Both the position numbers and the translations under genes were made by a program. Source: Holacanthus passer (Eukaryota > Chordata > Actinopteri > Pomacanthidae). From it: a DNA stretch of 64,000 bases. The stretch's first letter is position 1, and each line of letters starts with the position of its first letter. Shown piece after piece: positions 19,496 through 63,300 of the stretch. The notes below the pieces were generated by a model. The model was not told the DNA's origin and searched no databases. It saw nothing but the letters and a program-made list of their open reading frames with translations. The DNA lies in assembly GCA_025331565.1 (NCBI GenBank), contig JAFREQ010000021.1:3224001-3288000 (forward strand), read 5' to 3'.

Positions 19496-21789
19496 AAATA
19501 CTTTCAAGATTCAAGTTCGAAGAATAACAAAGCTATGATGAAGACCAACTAACACTCAGACAAACACTTGATAGTCGTCAATTCATGGTTGTATTTCATT
19601 GTACATCATGATCATGCAAAAAAACTCCAGCATCCATGTGAAGGCTGGGGGAGAAAGCGCAGCCCAATAGTATATCATTACAACGCAGGGAAAACGCTAA
19701 CATCGAGGGCCTCATACCAAGCTACGGCTCCTGAATCCTTTTTTTAAAAATTTTGCTTTTTTTTGTATTTTTCATGTCACCTATTCAACATTCTGGATGG
19801 AGGAAATTCTTGTTTCAAAAGATGCAAATATCATATATTAACACTAGCTCCATCCTTATTCAGGTAGGTACATGGTAGAAATGTGTAACTGAAACATGCA
19901 TATAACTAGGTCTCCCGCTCTGGTTCAACAGTGTAGGTCACGAAAACCTGCACACCCACACCAACTCTTTTTCTCTCTCTCTCTCTCTCTGGCTTTCAAC
20001 ACTCCTCTCAACTGAGCAGGCACGATTTAAAACCACCAAGGGTAGATTACATTAATAAATAATTTAGTCCCGATCAATCTGTGATCGCTCAATCTGTAAA
20101 TTTTGTGTTGTCTTTACTTCTTCCCTCTTTTCCCTTTTTTTTTTTTTTTTTTTTCTGTGTGCGAGGGAGAGTGCAGAACTCCAGCTTGGCAGATCGGCAA
20201 ATTACCAAACGACAAGTTAACAGCAACAGCGACGACAACGAAAAAACTCAAACCAGTAACACGGGAACAGAGAAACAACAGAGAGAGGTACAAATAAACA
20301 TCTCAAGAGTAGGGACTCGTTGGTACACGGGGGGTGGAGGGGGAGATATCGGGGGAGGGTTTAAGATACGACTGTCGCGGATGGATGGAGACAATTAAGC
20401 AGCACAGCAAGGGTGGCACCGTGGTCACACAGCAGTGGTGCAGATATGTTACAAAGCCTAAACACACCACCAGGCGTGTGTGTGTGTGTGTGCATATGAT
20501 ATGAAGAGACGGCTCACAGCATTGTGGGTTCAGGAGTTAAGGACACTATGATGAAGGTCTTTAAAAACTCTGGTTGGACAGAGGGTCAAACTTTTTTCAA
20601 CCTGTTATTTCTTTTATTCCCCGTCTCTAAAAACAGTCTTATGGCCACGGGACTAGAGCTGGCAGCCCACTTGAGTGTGTGTTTTCATGTTTCATGTCGT
20701 GAATCATCAAGAGCTACCAATATTTTAAGGAAGTACTTTAAGGAGGAGAATTAAAGCAAATTGAAATCGGTGGGGAAAATGTTGCTCCTAAACTAGATCG
20801 GGGGTCACAGAGGTCATGCCCAGATGCACAGGATGAGTGTCTCTTAGATACATGTACATATATTACACTTTTCTACATATATCTATACATACACTGTATT
20901 TACACAGTGATTATAAACAAACCAGGCCCTTGCAGAAAGCAGAGAAGAGGACGAGGAGGGTTAAAAGAGGGAATGGTTTAAGAGAGAGAGGTTGAGGAGG
21001 GGTGAATGAGGGAGAGGCGGCGGGCAAACATGCAAAACGCAGACGCCTTTCCCGGCCCGCTCTCTCCCTCCACTGCATACAGACACAACAGAACGTGTTA
21101 GCACGCGCTAGCATTAAACTTGCACAATAAAATCCCTCTTTTTAAAAACTCAGCTGCTTTAAAAAAGGAGCCTCAAATATATGATCAGTCAGGGGAAAAA
21201 AAAAAAGAAAAAAAGAAAGAAAAAGGTGAGGCTCCGGTTCTTCACAGGAACGCAAAGGGAACAGGACGCTTAAAACGGAACAAAACACATAACCTCAAAT
21301 CAGACGCCCCCCACCTCCACCTCCAACCCGCCCGCCCAAATCCCCCAACAACACGATTTTCCGTTCGGTCGGAAAACAAGCACACAAACGAAAACACATA
21401 AACACATAAAAAGCCTAAAGTTCTACACTTTGGTGCTTCATGTTTTTGATATCAAGTTTCTCTCGTCATCAAGTTCTTTGACTGAGCTGACTTGATTTTT
21501 TTTTTCCCTCTAGAATTCAGTTGGGGAAAAATCTCCCTACTTCTTTACACCAACGTCCGGGTAACGAGCACAACACTTTCTACCCGGTAATCCCTAGAAT
21601 GCCAAAAAATGTGTCCAAAATCTCAGCTGCTAACCTCACACTCCCTTCTGTTCCTCTCTTATTAGATAGTGAATATAAATGCTTGGTTGGGTTTTGGTGG
21701 TTTCTGGTACATCTAGTCATAATTTACACAGCATATTCATAACTCATACTCATAAACTGTCACAAGTTCAACTGTAAATCCTCTCCTCA

Positions 21790-22060
21790 CGCAGGACGTC
21801 TCATCTCGCGCGGGCAGAAAAAAGATGGCTGCCAGGGGAGGGATAGAGGGCAAAGACGCGCCCTCCAATCAGGCGCCAGATGCATGCATCATCCCATGGG
21901 GGCGGTGTCTTGTGTTCAGCCGGCCCCCAGCAGGTCAAAGGGGGGACAGGATTGGTTGGTATCGTGGAGAGGGATGCGATCTCGCCCGGCCGGGCTCCTG
22001 GCACTAGCCAATCCACGCAGAGGACGTGCCTCTTAAACACGCTCGCTGAAAAAAACTGCC
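21790..22060. promoter_or_regulatory. CpG-rich block with YY1-like and CCAAT motifs
   Basis: CpG is locally enriched against an AT-rich surround (CTCGCGCGGG, ACGCGCC, CTCGCCCGGCCGGG). The block holds AAGATGGCTGCC (21822-21833, YY1-like), CCAATC (21865-21870), inverted CCAAT (ATTGG, 21951-21955), CCAAT (22008-22012) and a GC box (GGGGGCGGTG near 21900). This combination is typical of a housekeeping-type promoter, possibly bidirectional. No gene body was recognised on either side. Confidence 0.4.
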
Positions 22061-22239
22061 CCCCAAAACACACACTCCAGTAGACTGGAGGCTCAGGACC
22101 ACTGAGGGGGGAGAAGAGGAGCAAATTAGTTTTTGTTTGGACAAGATGCTGAAATGAACCCAGTACAATTGAAAGACTAATTCCAGATTATTACTGGATC
22201 GTATTTTTGTAGCTTTGGCCATTGTTTCCATTAGTAATA

Positions 22240-22781
22240 CAACCAAGATTGTAAAAAAGAGTTGGGACGCTGTGTAAAACATAAATAAACACAGAATGCA
22301 ATCATCTGCAAACAAACTATGTTCACTGACAACAGTTTTACAAACTGTTCCTGATTCCATGTAGTAATCTCCTTTATACAACCATGTGTTTGACAAAGTG
22401 GTGAACCTCTCTCCATCCTCGCTTGTCAACGACTGAGTCTTTCCAGGATGAACCTTTCATACCCAATCATGATACTATCACCTGTTACCAATGAACCTGT
22501 TTACCTGTGGAATGATCCAAACAGGTGTTTTTGGATCAGTCCACAACTTTCACAGTCTTTTGTTGCTCCTGTCCCGACTTGTTTGAAACATGTTGCTGCC
22601 ATCAAATTCACAATAAGCAGATATTTACAAAAATCAATGACGTTGATGAGGTCAGACATTAAATATATTGTCTTTGTACTGTTTTCAATTGAGTATATTT
22701 AAAAAAAAAGATTAGCAAATTATCACATTCTGTTTAATTTATGTTTTACACAGCATTCCAACTGTTTTGGAATAAGGGTTG
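22240..22781. mobile_element. 542-bp non-autonomous DNA transposon (MITE-like) with TAATA duplication
   Basis: The ends are inverted repeats. The left end begins CAACC and contains GTTGGGACGCTGTGTAAAAC then AGAATGCAATCATCTGC. The right end read in reverse contains GTTGGAATGCTGTGTAAAAC then AGAATGTGATAATTTGC, giving about 75 bp of matching terminal sequence. TAATA flanks both sides (22235-22239 and 22782-22786). The interior has no transposase frame. I know this type of sequence as widespread in teleosts but cannot name the superfamily; the duplication could equally be TA within TAATA. Confidence 0.8.
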
Positions 22782-23503
22782 TAATAACTTTGTACTCCAT
22801 TGCTAAAAAAAAAAAAGTCTGGGCAAAAAAAAAAACAAGCAGTCAGATAACCAGGCAGGGTTTTTTTTTTTTTTAAAGTATTTTTTGGGGACATTTGTTG
22901 GTCTTTTTAAGTAGCGTAGAGTAGAAAGCTGACAGGAAATGAGGAGAGAACAGGGGCGGTGGCAGAGGTCCCCAGCTGGACTTCATTCGGGGACGTTGCG
23001 ATTACATGGCAGCTTCTTAACCTCCAGGGCCACCAGAATGTCCTCAGACAGGTTTTAGACAAAACTCTAAGTTAGCCAAACTTATTTAGAGGAGAAAATA
23101 AAGACAAGCAGTAAAATTATAACCTAAACTGTGGTTGTCAACATCTTTCAGTTCACAGTTCACACTTTAACATATTTATTTAATTTAATCTACTTTTCTT
23201 ACCATACTTTATTGTATGCTTCTAGTCCAGTGGGACTTTAGGTTATAACCAACAGATCGAATGGCCAAAGCTTTGAAAATGGCACCCAAGTTATAATAAA
23301 CCAGGATTTTTTTCCCTTGAAGAAACAATCTGTTTTTCTGTTTTCTGATTCTCATAAAAGGTTTGTTGTCAACATTTCCAATTATAAGATTAAAAGCTAA
23401 GAAACAAAAAAATCAGAAATTTTTTAAGTCTCTCAAATTAAATTATGTAATGATGTAGATCGCTGGTAGAGTTTTTCTTTCAAAATATTCTAATAACACA
23501 AGA

Positions 23504-23509
23504 TTTATT
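23504..23509 (-). promoter_or_regulatory. camk2g: Proximal candidate polyadenylation signal for camk2g
   Basis: AATAAA on the minus strand 126 bp after the TGA stop. Confidence 0.4.
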
Positions 23510-23634
23510 GGTTGAAAAATGAGATTTATCAGATTTGTGTCTTTCCTCATGTCACCGCTGGGGGGAATCAAAGCCAGGAATTTTCAAATTCTACACAGTA
23601 AGCAGCTTTTTGTCTGTGCGAGGCGAGTACCTGA

Positions 23635-54686
<31,052 letters not shown>

Positions 54687-54960
54687 GATCGGAGCCGTGA
54701 GCAGGGGGGAGCCCGAGCCTTGGGGTACGACGGTGGCTTGGCTCTCGTCCGGGGTCCGGGGAGGAGGGTAAGCCTAGCCTCCAATACTGGAGTACCTTTC
54801 TGACAGGCAGGCGAAGGCTGAAGAGGATAGAGGCGAGCAGGGACGGAAAGGGAGGGGCTGGAGGAGGAGGAGGAGGAGGAGTGATGATGATGATGGTGAT
54901 GTGTGTGTGTGTGTGTGTGTAGTAAAGGCGAGGAATCCTCGCGAGAATTGGCTGCACCGA
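54687..54960 (-). promoter_or_regulatory. camk2g: camk2g 5' UTR / promoter region
   Basis: CpG-rich sequence immediately upstream of the ATG, with a (GGA)8 run at 54859-54882, a GAT run and a (TG) run at 54899-54920. The transcription start cannot be fixed by eye. CpG richness continues into intron 1 (about 54200-54620). Confidence 0.5.
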
Positions 54961-55059
54961 GGCCTCTAGTTCAATGCAAACGTGTGGAGATGATGCTGAA
55001 ATCTTTATGTTCTTTGATAATCGTGTGACATATTGTTAAAAGGTAGACAGTCCTGCCAT

Positions 55060-55725
55060 AGTGCATATGACTGGCCACACAAATCTTACAGACTGGCTAC
55101 ACAATCCTGCAGACTGGTTACACAATCCTGCAATGGTGCATATGACTGGCCACACAAATCTTACAGACTGGCCACACAAATCCTACAGACCGGCTACACA
55201 AATCCTACAGACTGGTTACACAATCCTGAGACTGGCTACACAATCTTACAGACTGGCTACACAATCCTGCAGACTGGCTGCACAATCCTGAGACTGGCTA
55301 CATAATCTTACAGACTGGCTACACAATCCTGCAGACTGGTTACACAATCCTGAGACTGGCTACACAATCTTACAGACTGGCTACACAATCCTGAGACTGG
55401 CTGCACAATCCTGAGACTGGCTACATAATCTTACAGACTGGCTACACAATCCTGCAGACTGGTTACACAATCCTGAGACTGGCTACACAATCTTACAGAC
55501 TGGCTACACAATCTTACAGACTGGCTGCACAATCCTGCAGACTGGTTACACAATCCTGCAATGGTGCATATGACTGGCTACACAAATCCTACAGACTGGC
55601 TACACAATCCTGAGACTGGCTACGCAATCCTACAGACTGGCTACACAATCCTGAGAGACTGGCTACACAATCCTGAGACTGGCTACACAATCCTGCATTG
55701 GTGCATATATGACTGGCTGTTTTTT
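55060..55725. repeat. Minisatellite, 20/21-bp unit, about 30 copies, upstream of camk2g
   Basis: Tandem copies of ACTGGCTACACAATCCTGAG (20 bp) alternate with 21-bp forms in which CTGAG is CTGCAG or CTTACAG. The word 'gcatatgactgg' recurs near 55065, 55140, 55567 and 55705 (the last with an extra AT), suggesting amplification of blocks larger than one unit. Confidence 0.95.
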
Positions 55726-57346
55726 TCAGTTCCTGTCTCTTCTCAGGTCTTCAAAATATTGCAGGGAACATCACAGCAGCATTTTACCGCGCTGCTTGGG
55801 AAACACCCAATCCTGGGTCACACCTCGCTGCAGCAGAGAGACAAACTGTCACACACACGTACACATTGCATAAGTACGCGCCCATGCAGACACACACACT
55901 CCAGGAATCAATACTGATTAATGCAGGTCTTGCTCTCAACACAGTGGATTTTGCCTTTGTATTCGCGCCTGTATGTGCATAAGAGAGAGACAGGGATGGG
56001 TAGAGCGAATAGTGTGACTGCTGTATCAGGTTTCCACCGACGAGCATGCACCTATGTTTTTCCACAGTGTGAGGGCTGTGAGCTTGGCGGCGCTAAAAGA
56101 TGGTGTCACACAGATCCAGAGTGCCTCACTAAATGTTTAATGTGGCATGAGTGGGAGGCCATCAGAGGACAGGCGGGTGGGGCTGGAGAGAGCCGTCGAG
56201 CTCGAGAGTTAGAGGCCCGGTGTGTGTTTGTGTGTGTGTGCCTGCTCAGCACTCTGGCTCACATAGACACTGTCAGAGAGATGGAGAGCGAAAAAATGGT
56301 GATTTCACTTGAAAATCTTTATGTGTGGTTGTCAGCGTGGGAACACAAAGCTGAAACACTGAAAAAGTTCAAATATTATGTGGCCATATCTGCAAGTGCA
56401 GCCTGCTGAATCTGTGATGGAGAGCAGGAAAAGGAGGCCAGCGTGTGTGTGTGTGTGTGTTATGTGGAAGACAAATGAGCACTGCAACGTAGGCTACTAG
56501 CCCTCTCCTGCCCTCCTTTTCCTACGTGCTAACCCTGCTGCCTCTCCTCCTCTTCCTCCACCTCCTCAGCCTCCACAGAAGTTATATAATGGTGAACTCC
56601 TCAGCCTTTGTTATCTCACACCAACCACACACTACGCCTTGCCCGCTTGATGAGAGACAGAGGAGCAGAGGAGGGAAGAGGAGTGAGAGCACGGGAGGCC
56701 GAGAGAAGAGAAAGTAGGATGGTTTCAGCTGAAATCGGCACTCAGCGAGGGAAAGAAAGAAAGAAAGTCTGCATGCCATTTTCCATATTGTAGTATTATC
56801 ATTGTAGTATTATTACAGTCAGACCTATTGTCATCTTCCTCTTGTGCAACCTTACGGCCATTCTGCACTTATGCACTTAATGTGTGTGTCTTGTTTTAGA
56901 CTCCAGCCACCGCCAGCTGACTCTAACTTTACTGTGACATGAGAGTCCAGGCCTGCATGTGAACTTCCCTCCTGACTTTGGGAGGAAAAGGTACATGAAG
57001 ATGGTAGCTATCTATGTTGACATCACTTGGTGTTCCCACGCCACCCTGCCGCGTAAAACACACTTTCGAAAATGGCAAGAGGATGTTCTCGCACCCCACA
57101 CGCGCTAATTGGTAGAGCTGATGATTAGATGGTCAAACCGTGTCACCATATTTAGAAACGGAGTTGTGATCTACCCAGAAGATCTATCCGGCTGAATGTC
57201 GCCTGTCTTTTAGCACGGGGCCAGTTGAAGCTTGCAGCCACACACCCATGCAGGCTTACATGACTTCTTGGAGCTAAAACAGTCCTGTGGTATGATCCGC
57301 AGAGCCGAAATATCACATTTCTGTTTGTAGCAGACTCCCATGGCTA

Positions 57347-57400
57347 ACTGAAGCTCTGTTTGTATCCAGAATAGACTAATTGTGCAAACAGAGCTTCAGT
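57347..57400. repeat. Perfect 16-bp inverted repeat with 22-nt loop
   Basis: ACTGAAGCTCTGTTTG at 57347-57362 is the exact reverse complement of 57385-57400; pairing can extend by three more base pairs beyond a one-base bulge. Confidence 0.9.
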
Positions 57401-59599
57401 AGCTGCGATACATTTAGGCATGACTTTCCCTTTGTTGTGACTAATGAGGGTGAATATGCCATCTGTTACATCATCACAACTGAACTGAGAGAGAGGATGG
57501 GGCCAAAAGCTGAGTCATGACACTCTCTGTTCTCCACTGATTTGGAGAAATAATCTGACTGGGGGAAGTGAGTAACGCTCTTTTCCTCCTTCAGCAGATA
57601 CTGTCGTGACGGCCCGGAGCAATAAACGACCGACCCCCAACAGCTCAGCAGGCCAGTCGTGGACGGTCGCAGTCGTGTTGGACAGCACCCGGTCGCGTGT
57701 GTCGCTGTTGGGGTGAAGAGCAGGGTGTTGCTGATGAATTGCTCAGTCAGCTCGGCCAAGACAAATAAACAATGGTACATTTTGAACATCACAGCAAAAA
57801 TCAGAGGTGACATGTACCCAGCTCCTGGTCTTGATGATTATAGAGTTCAAAGTTTGGAGTTAGAAACCTAATCATATATACTTCACTGCTGTTAGAAATT
57901 CAACATCTCTCTGTCATGGTCTAGGTTGCTCAAGAGTCCCTCTGATTACTCCATGTGGACTAACAAGGCCTACTGAAATCTACATCCATCAGCCATAACC
58001 ATGTTATTCCAAATTAACCAGAAACACCACCTCAAATCTGCCTGGGACAATAAGAATGAAACACATTTAAACATTAAAGGATAGGTTCATATTTTTTAAA
58101 AACCATGTGTACAGTACATTGAAACTGTTCTTTAGGCGTTCCTCCTGTGCATACTGGGCATTAAGAGGTTGCTTCCAGCAGCAAGTCGATGGAGGAAACA
58201 CAAAAAAGGGAATTTTACAGTAAAAACACAGTAACTTTGAAAGATCCCCACTTAATTTGATTATCTGCTCCGATCTGAATATACAAACGGGTTGAATGAT
58301 TACAGCACGAATGAGGGACAGAATCTACAGATCTCGTTTTTCACAAAAATGTATTCAGAAGTTTATCTGAAGCTAATATGAGACTTCAGCTGTCTGAGTT
58401 AGACGAATCAAGTTGATATCTTCCAAAGTTACTGTGTTTTTTAAAATGTCAACAGTTTCAGTATCAGTTCAGTTTCTGAATGAACAGGAGGAATGATAAC
58501 ACTGAGCAAAACCGGTTTCATCATTCATATGAGCACTTGTGTCTTAACAGACTTGAAAAACTGTGAACACATAATTTAATGTTAAATACAGAATTTGGAA
58601 TATAATTCACTAGAGGCACTGTCAGACCCATGTTTATCTATTTATTTATTTATTTTAGTTGGCATCATTATCTGCCTTAAAATCAAAGTCTGCACTGTAC
58701 ATGGAGCCATTGAAGCAGCACAGCACAACTTGGACTTTGCTTCCACCATCTGTTCAACAGGCAGAGCTGCAGCTTGTAGAAGGGTTTGTGCACCGCATTG
58801 CTGCTTTAAATGACAGACGCCTGAAGAGAAATCATTTGCACTGTTTTGTTATGAGGAGTGATTCTATATAATGGGAGATGGAGAAGACTGAAATAGAAAG
58901 AAACATGAACAGTAAACTGTCGGTGAAGTACTGACCTTTTTGTTGAGATGAATGTTTGTATCCTTGTATCCTGATACTTTTCATAAGACAGGAAATAAAA
59001 CTTGCATTTGAAAGAAAGTGACGATTAACTAAAAATAATGTGTGTTAACCACTAAACTATTAACCACTGTGTCATTTCACAGCTCTGAAAAAGTTTCTCA
59101 ATTGAAAACTGAAAAAACACCTGGATGAGCTGAATGGAGTCAGGCTGAAGACATTTCATTAGTTCTTGGGCCCAAATGAGAAAGAGTCCCATCTGAAAGA
59201 GAAGAGGACTTGTTCTTTCAGATGAATCTTGATGACCTTGCATTAAAGTGATCTCAAGGTATAATGTCTGAAAATGGCAGGTATGAGCAGGGACAGATTC
59301 CATGTTTTCACATATTCATTATGAATATTCATTATTTATATGTAGAGAACACAAATGTTTTATCTGTACATTTAAACTGATTTTGAAATGTTTTTTTTTT
59401 TTAATTTAGTGTCACACTAAAAAGAAAGAGAATGAACGTTTCAGTGGAATATAACAAATATATAATTCCCATTGAGGAACGTGTGACTGAATTATAGCAG
59501 TAATATTTGTTTCTTTGCAGCCAAAGCAGGTGAAACACAGAACAGCATGAACATGAGTCAGTGTCCTCCACCGTGAGAGAGAAACATTTTGACAACACT

Positions 59600-59760
59600 G
59601 AAACAGAATATCCCTACAACTATTGAATGGATTACCATAACTTTGATACAATAGAATGTGAAGATTCTGTGACTTTTCCTCTAGCGCCCCCATGAGGTTG
59701 ACATTTGTGGTTTTCAGTGAAACATCCCGACAGTGATTGGATGGTTTCCTATTCAGTTTT
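59600..59760. repeat. Fragment of the same high-copy repeat family as 11520-11880
   Basis: Contains 'aactattgaatggattaccat', 'gacttttcctctagcgcccc' and 'catgaggttgacatttgtgg', a different portion of the percomorph repeat unit. Confidence 0.55.
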
Positions 59761-60316
59761 ACCTCACGTGATAGAAATACTGAAAAACTTTTACTTAATA
59801 CCAAATCATTCTATTGACAAGATCAATGAATAATTTACCAATAAAGCTAATAATAAAATAATAAAACATGTTTGTGCAGCTTTTTTTGAAATTGTAGTTG
59901 ATTTGTTGGTAAATGAAACTGTTTTCAGACCTGTGGTTTTTTCAAGGAGTCTTTAAAAAAAGCAGACAAGAAACACCAGCTTCCTGTTTTCTGCACCATC
60001 ACCCAAGAAGGAAGCGAGAGTATATATCTGTGCAAATACCCTTCTGCTTACAGCCAGTGTGGGAATCAGATGGCACAGTCGTTATTGAAGTTTAATCTGT
60101 TGGATTTTAATGTCAGCCCTGATTGAACATAGTCATTATATTTTTATGTAGTTAGTTTGCGTTACCAGGTATTTTGATTCACTGGAAGTAAATGACTGGA
60201 CCTTTACAGGAAAGTCTTTGTCTCGTGTCTCAGGCCCAGATAAGGACCATCTATGAGGAATATCCATCGAGAGAAATCATGTAGGCTGCAACTACGTGGG
60301 AGCTGATGAGAAAAAC

Positions 60317-60362
60317 ATGGAGCAAAAGAGTGTTGCTGATAAAACAGACGAGGTCTCTCGAG
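60317..60362 (+). CDS. NLR gene, first recognised exon
   Basis: ATG at 60317 opens MEQKSVADKTDEVSR and ends CGAG/GTAAGG in phase 1. An alternative ATG 11 bp upstream is in another frame. Upstream sequence (GCCCAGATAAGG near 60234) could hold a further exon. Confidence 0.6.
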
Positions 60363-63300
60363 GTAAGGACGCCAAATAAAGAATAAAAAGATTTATTAAG
60401 ACGTCATGAAGGAGAAAAAAGAGTGCAAAACTCTTCAGTTCCAAAACTGTACATATAAGATTTGGCTAAAAAACAGTAAACAAATGGATAACCTACAAAG
60501 CACCAGACATGTTATAGTAATTGTTTTGCTCCAGTGATTATTCACTAACAAACTGCTGAAATTGAGTTTTGTGGTTTCTCTCAGAGTCAGTTTCCTCTAT
60601 TCCGGCTACAGTTCATCATTTCAGTCCCAGCTGCACCGCACAGACTGGAGGCAATGTGGTCGCTCCCTTCATCGTTGACTCTACCATTACCAACTTAAAT
60701 ATCAGTATCATCTCAACAGGACAAGGTAGATATTTGAGATGGGCAAGTGACTGAAACTGGAGTGTGAGCGCTGCTGATCCTTTTCTTCTTTTGCAGGGTC
60801 TATTGTTTCATCAACAGAAGAATTAAACCATGACACTGTTGACAGCTTCGGCACGCTGCAACCCTGTGAGTACTAACCACCTATGACTTCACCACATTTA
60901 GGAATTTGACATACTGACAGAAATACTTAAAAGTGAGAAAAAAAACCTAAATAACCTTCGCATTTTGTCGTTCAGATGATGGGATCACAGAATGTCAACA
61001 GAAACTGAAAGCTGCTCTGAAGAGGAAGTTCGGTCACTTGCTTGAAGGGATGATGACAGAAAAAAACAAGATATCTCTCAATAAGATCTACACGGAGCTC
61101 TACATCACTGAGGGAGGAACTGGTGAAGTCAATAAAGAGCATGAGGTGAGACAGATTGAGACGGCATCCAGGATACAAGTGGCCTCGGAGAAATCAATCC
61201 ACTGCAATCACCTCTTTGTTCCTCTACGGGGACAAGACTACGACATTAGAACTGTGATCACGAGGGGAGTCGCTGGTATTGGAAAAACCGTATCCGTCAA
61301 TAAATTCACTCTGGACTGGGCTGAGGAGAGAGAAAACACCAACCTGGATTTTGTATTTCCTCTCTCTTTCCGAGAGCTGAATCTAATGAGAAAGAAAACC
61401 TTCAGTCTAGTGCAGCTTCTCAGTATCTTCTTCCCTGAAACAAAAGACACAGGAATCTTTGCTAATGGTCAAAACAAAATGCTCTTCATTCTGGATGGTC
61501 TGGACGAGAGCCGTCTGTCTTTGGACTTCAACAAAAGTGAGATAATGACTGATGTGGCTCAGGAAACCACGATTGCTGTGCTTCTAACCAACCTCATTAG
61601 AGGCAGACTGCTACCTTTGGCTCTTGTTTGGATAACATCTCGGCCAGTAGCTTCCAGTCAGATCCCTCTGGAGTGCATTGATCTTGTGACCGAGGTGCGA
61701 GGGTTCAACAACCCCCAGAAAGACGAGTACTTCAGGAGGAAAATTAATGATGAGAGCTTAGCAAACAGGGTAATCACACATGTGAAGTCCTGCAGGAGTC
61801 TTCACATCATGTGCCACATACCAGTCTTCTGCTGGATGGCAGCGAGTGTTCTTGAGAGGAAGTTGGTGAGTACAGACAGTAAAGACACGCCAAGGACCCT
61901 CACTCAAATGTACATACACTTCTTGTCCTTGTATGTGGACAACATGAAGAAGAGGCTGCCTGGAAGAAGAGAGTCAAACGCCGACTGCTTGAGAGCCAAC
62001 CTCATCTCACTGGGTAAACTGGCCTTCAAAGAGCTCGAGAAGGGCCACTTGATCTTCTATGAGAGCGACCTCATCCTGAACGGTATAAAAATCACGGAGG
62101 CGTCCATGTTCTCAGGAGTCTACACTCAGATCTTCAATGAGGAGCTCACGCTGTGCGAGGAGAAGATGTTCTGCTTTGTGCATCTGAGCATCCAGGAATT
62201 CTTTGCTGCGTTGTATGTGTTCCTCATGTTCAACAATGAAAACTTCAACGTCTTGATCAAGAAGTCATCCGCTTCGAGACGCTTCCCATTCAGAGATTCA
62301 TCGGAGCTCATCCTCTACAAGGAAGCAGTGGAAAAGGCTCTGCGGTGCGATAATGGACATTTCGACATCTTCCTGCGCTTCCTTTTGGGCCTGTCTCTGG
62401 AATCCAGTCAGACTCTGTTGAAACATCTAATGACCAGCAACAGAACAAACCAAAAGACAAGAACAGAGATCATTAAACACCTAAAGGAGAGGATCAGGGC
62501 AAGTCCATCCCCAGACAGATGCCTCAACCTGTTTCACTGTCTGAACGAGCTAAACGACCGCTCGCTCGTGGATGAGATTCAGAGCTACCTCAGCTCGGGC
62601 AGCCTTAACAAAACCAAACTTTCACCTGCCCAGTGGGCCACTCTAGTCTTTGTACTGCTGACATCAGAAGAAGAGCTGAGTGTGTTTGAGCTCAGCAACT
62701 ACACCCGGTCAGATGAAGGTCTTCTGAGGCTGCTGCCTGTCATGAAAACCGCCCGAGTGGCAAAGTAAGTGCTTTCTAAAAGCAGATAGAGGGCTCTAAA
62801 GATGTTAAAGATAGTCAGCTTCAGTGCTCAGATTCTTTCTGGTATGGAGAAAGAGACATCAAGAAACATTACAAACCCTAACTGTGTGGTCAGGTGTGGT
62901 CTGTTGTACTTGAGACCCACTTGCAGGGTGTGGAAAGAGCATAGAGTTGGCATTTTCTGGCAAGATTATTTGCTTTGGTGCTGATTATATATTACAGGTA
63001 ATTTTACAGGCAGTGTAAAAAGACTAAAACATGGAAATTAAAGCAGCTATAATCAATAGTGACATGTTGACAATGGATTCAATGGCAATGATGTTGTTCA
63101 AAAAACTCACTTTGCACTACCTTCCCAGTACCAAATGGTAGATAGACAAAGTTAATCTATTGCAAGTGTTATACCTCAAATATTAAGTTTGTTTTATTCT
63201 AAAGCCTAAATCTGTGAGTTGTATTTCATTTAAAATTTGCATGATGTTCGGTGGCTTGTCACGCTGCAGTTTGCATGAAACTGTAGCTACTGAGTTCATA

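Larger units (their letters stand above)
19486..23634 (-). other. camk2g: Probable camk2g 3' UTR and flank, including a transposon and a CpG-rich block
   Basis: After the stop at 23635 the exon sequence reads TCAG/GTACTCGC, which could be a 3'-UTR splice donor. Minus-strand AATAAA signals lie at 23504-23509 (126 bp after the stop), near 23175 and at 19490-19495. CaMKII genes often have long 3' UTRs, so the far site is plausible. However, the CpG/CCAAT block at 21790-22060 might instead be the promoter of a separate transcript. Confidence 0.4.
55726..60300. other. Intergenic between camk2g and the NLR gene
   Basis: Contains TG/CA runs (56220-56240, 56445-56460), a 16-bp perfect inverted repeat (57347-57400) and a repeat fragment (59600-59760). 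Open frames at 55921-56409 (plus) and 57466-57813 (minus) lack recognisable motifs or splice support. Confidence 0.5.

Noticed and set aside
22983..23054. Minus-strand 23-codon frame (LSEDILVALEVKKLPC...) as an alternative camk2g C-terminus
   Set aside because: The acceptor before it is weak, the residues do not match known CaMKII C-terminal variants, and the normal PAAPLQ end is complete.
55033..55305. Repetitive peptide frame (LQTGYTI repeats)
   Set aside because: It is the translation of the minisatellite's 21-bp units; 20-bp units break the frame.
55921..56409. 162-codon plus-strand open frame
   Set aside because: Low-complexity stretches from TG repeats and no domain or conserved motif.
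57466..57813. 115-codon minus-strand open frame
   Set aside because: No recognised motif, no splice support, and a CpG-rich composition that can leave long open frames by chance.
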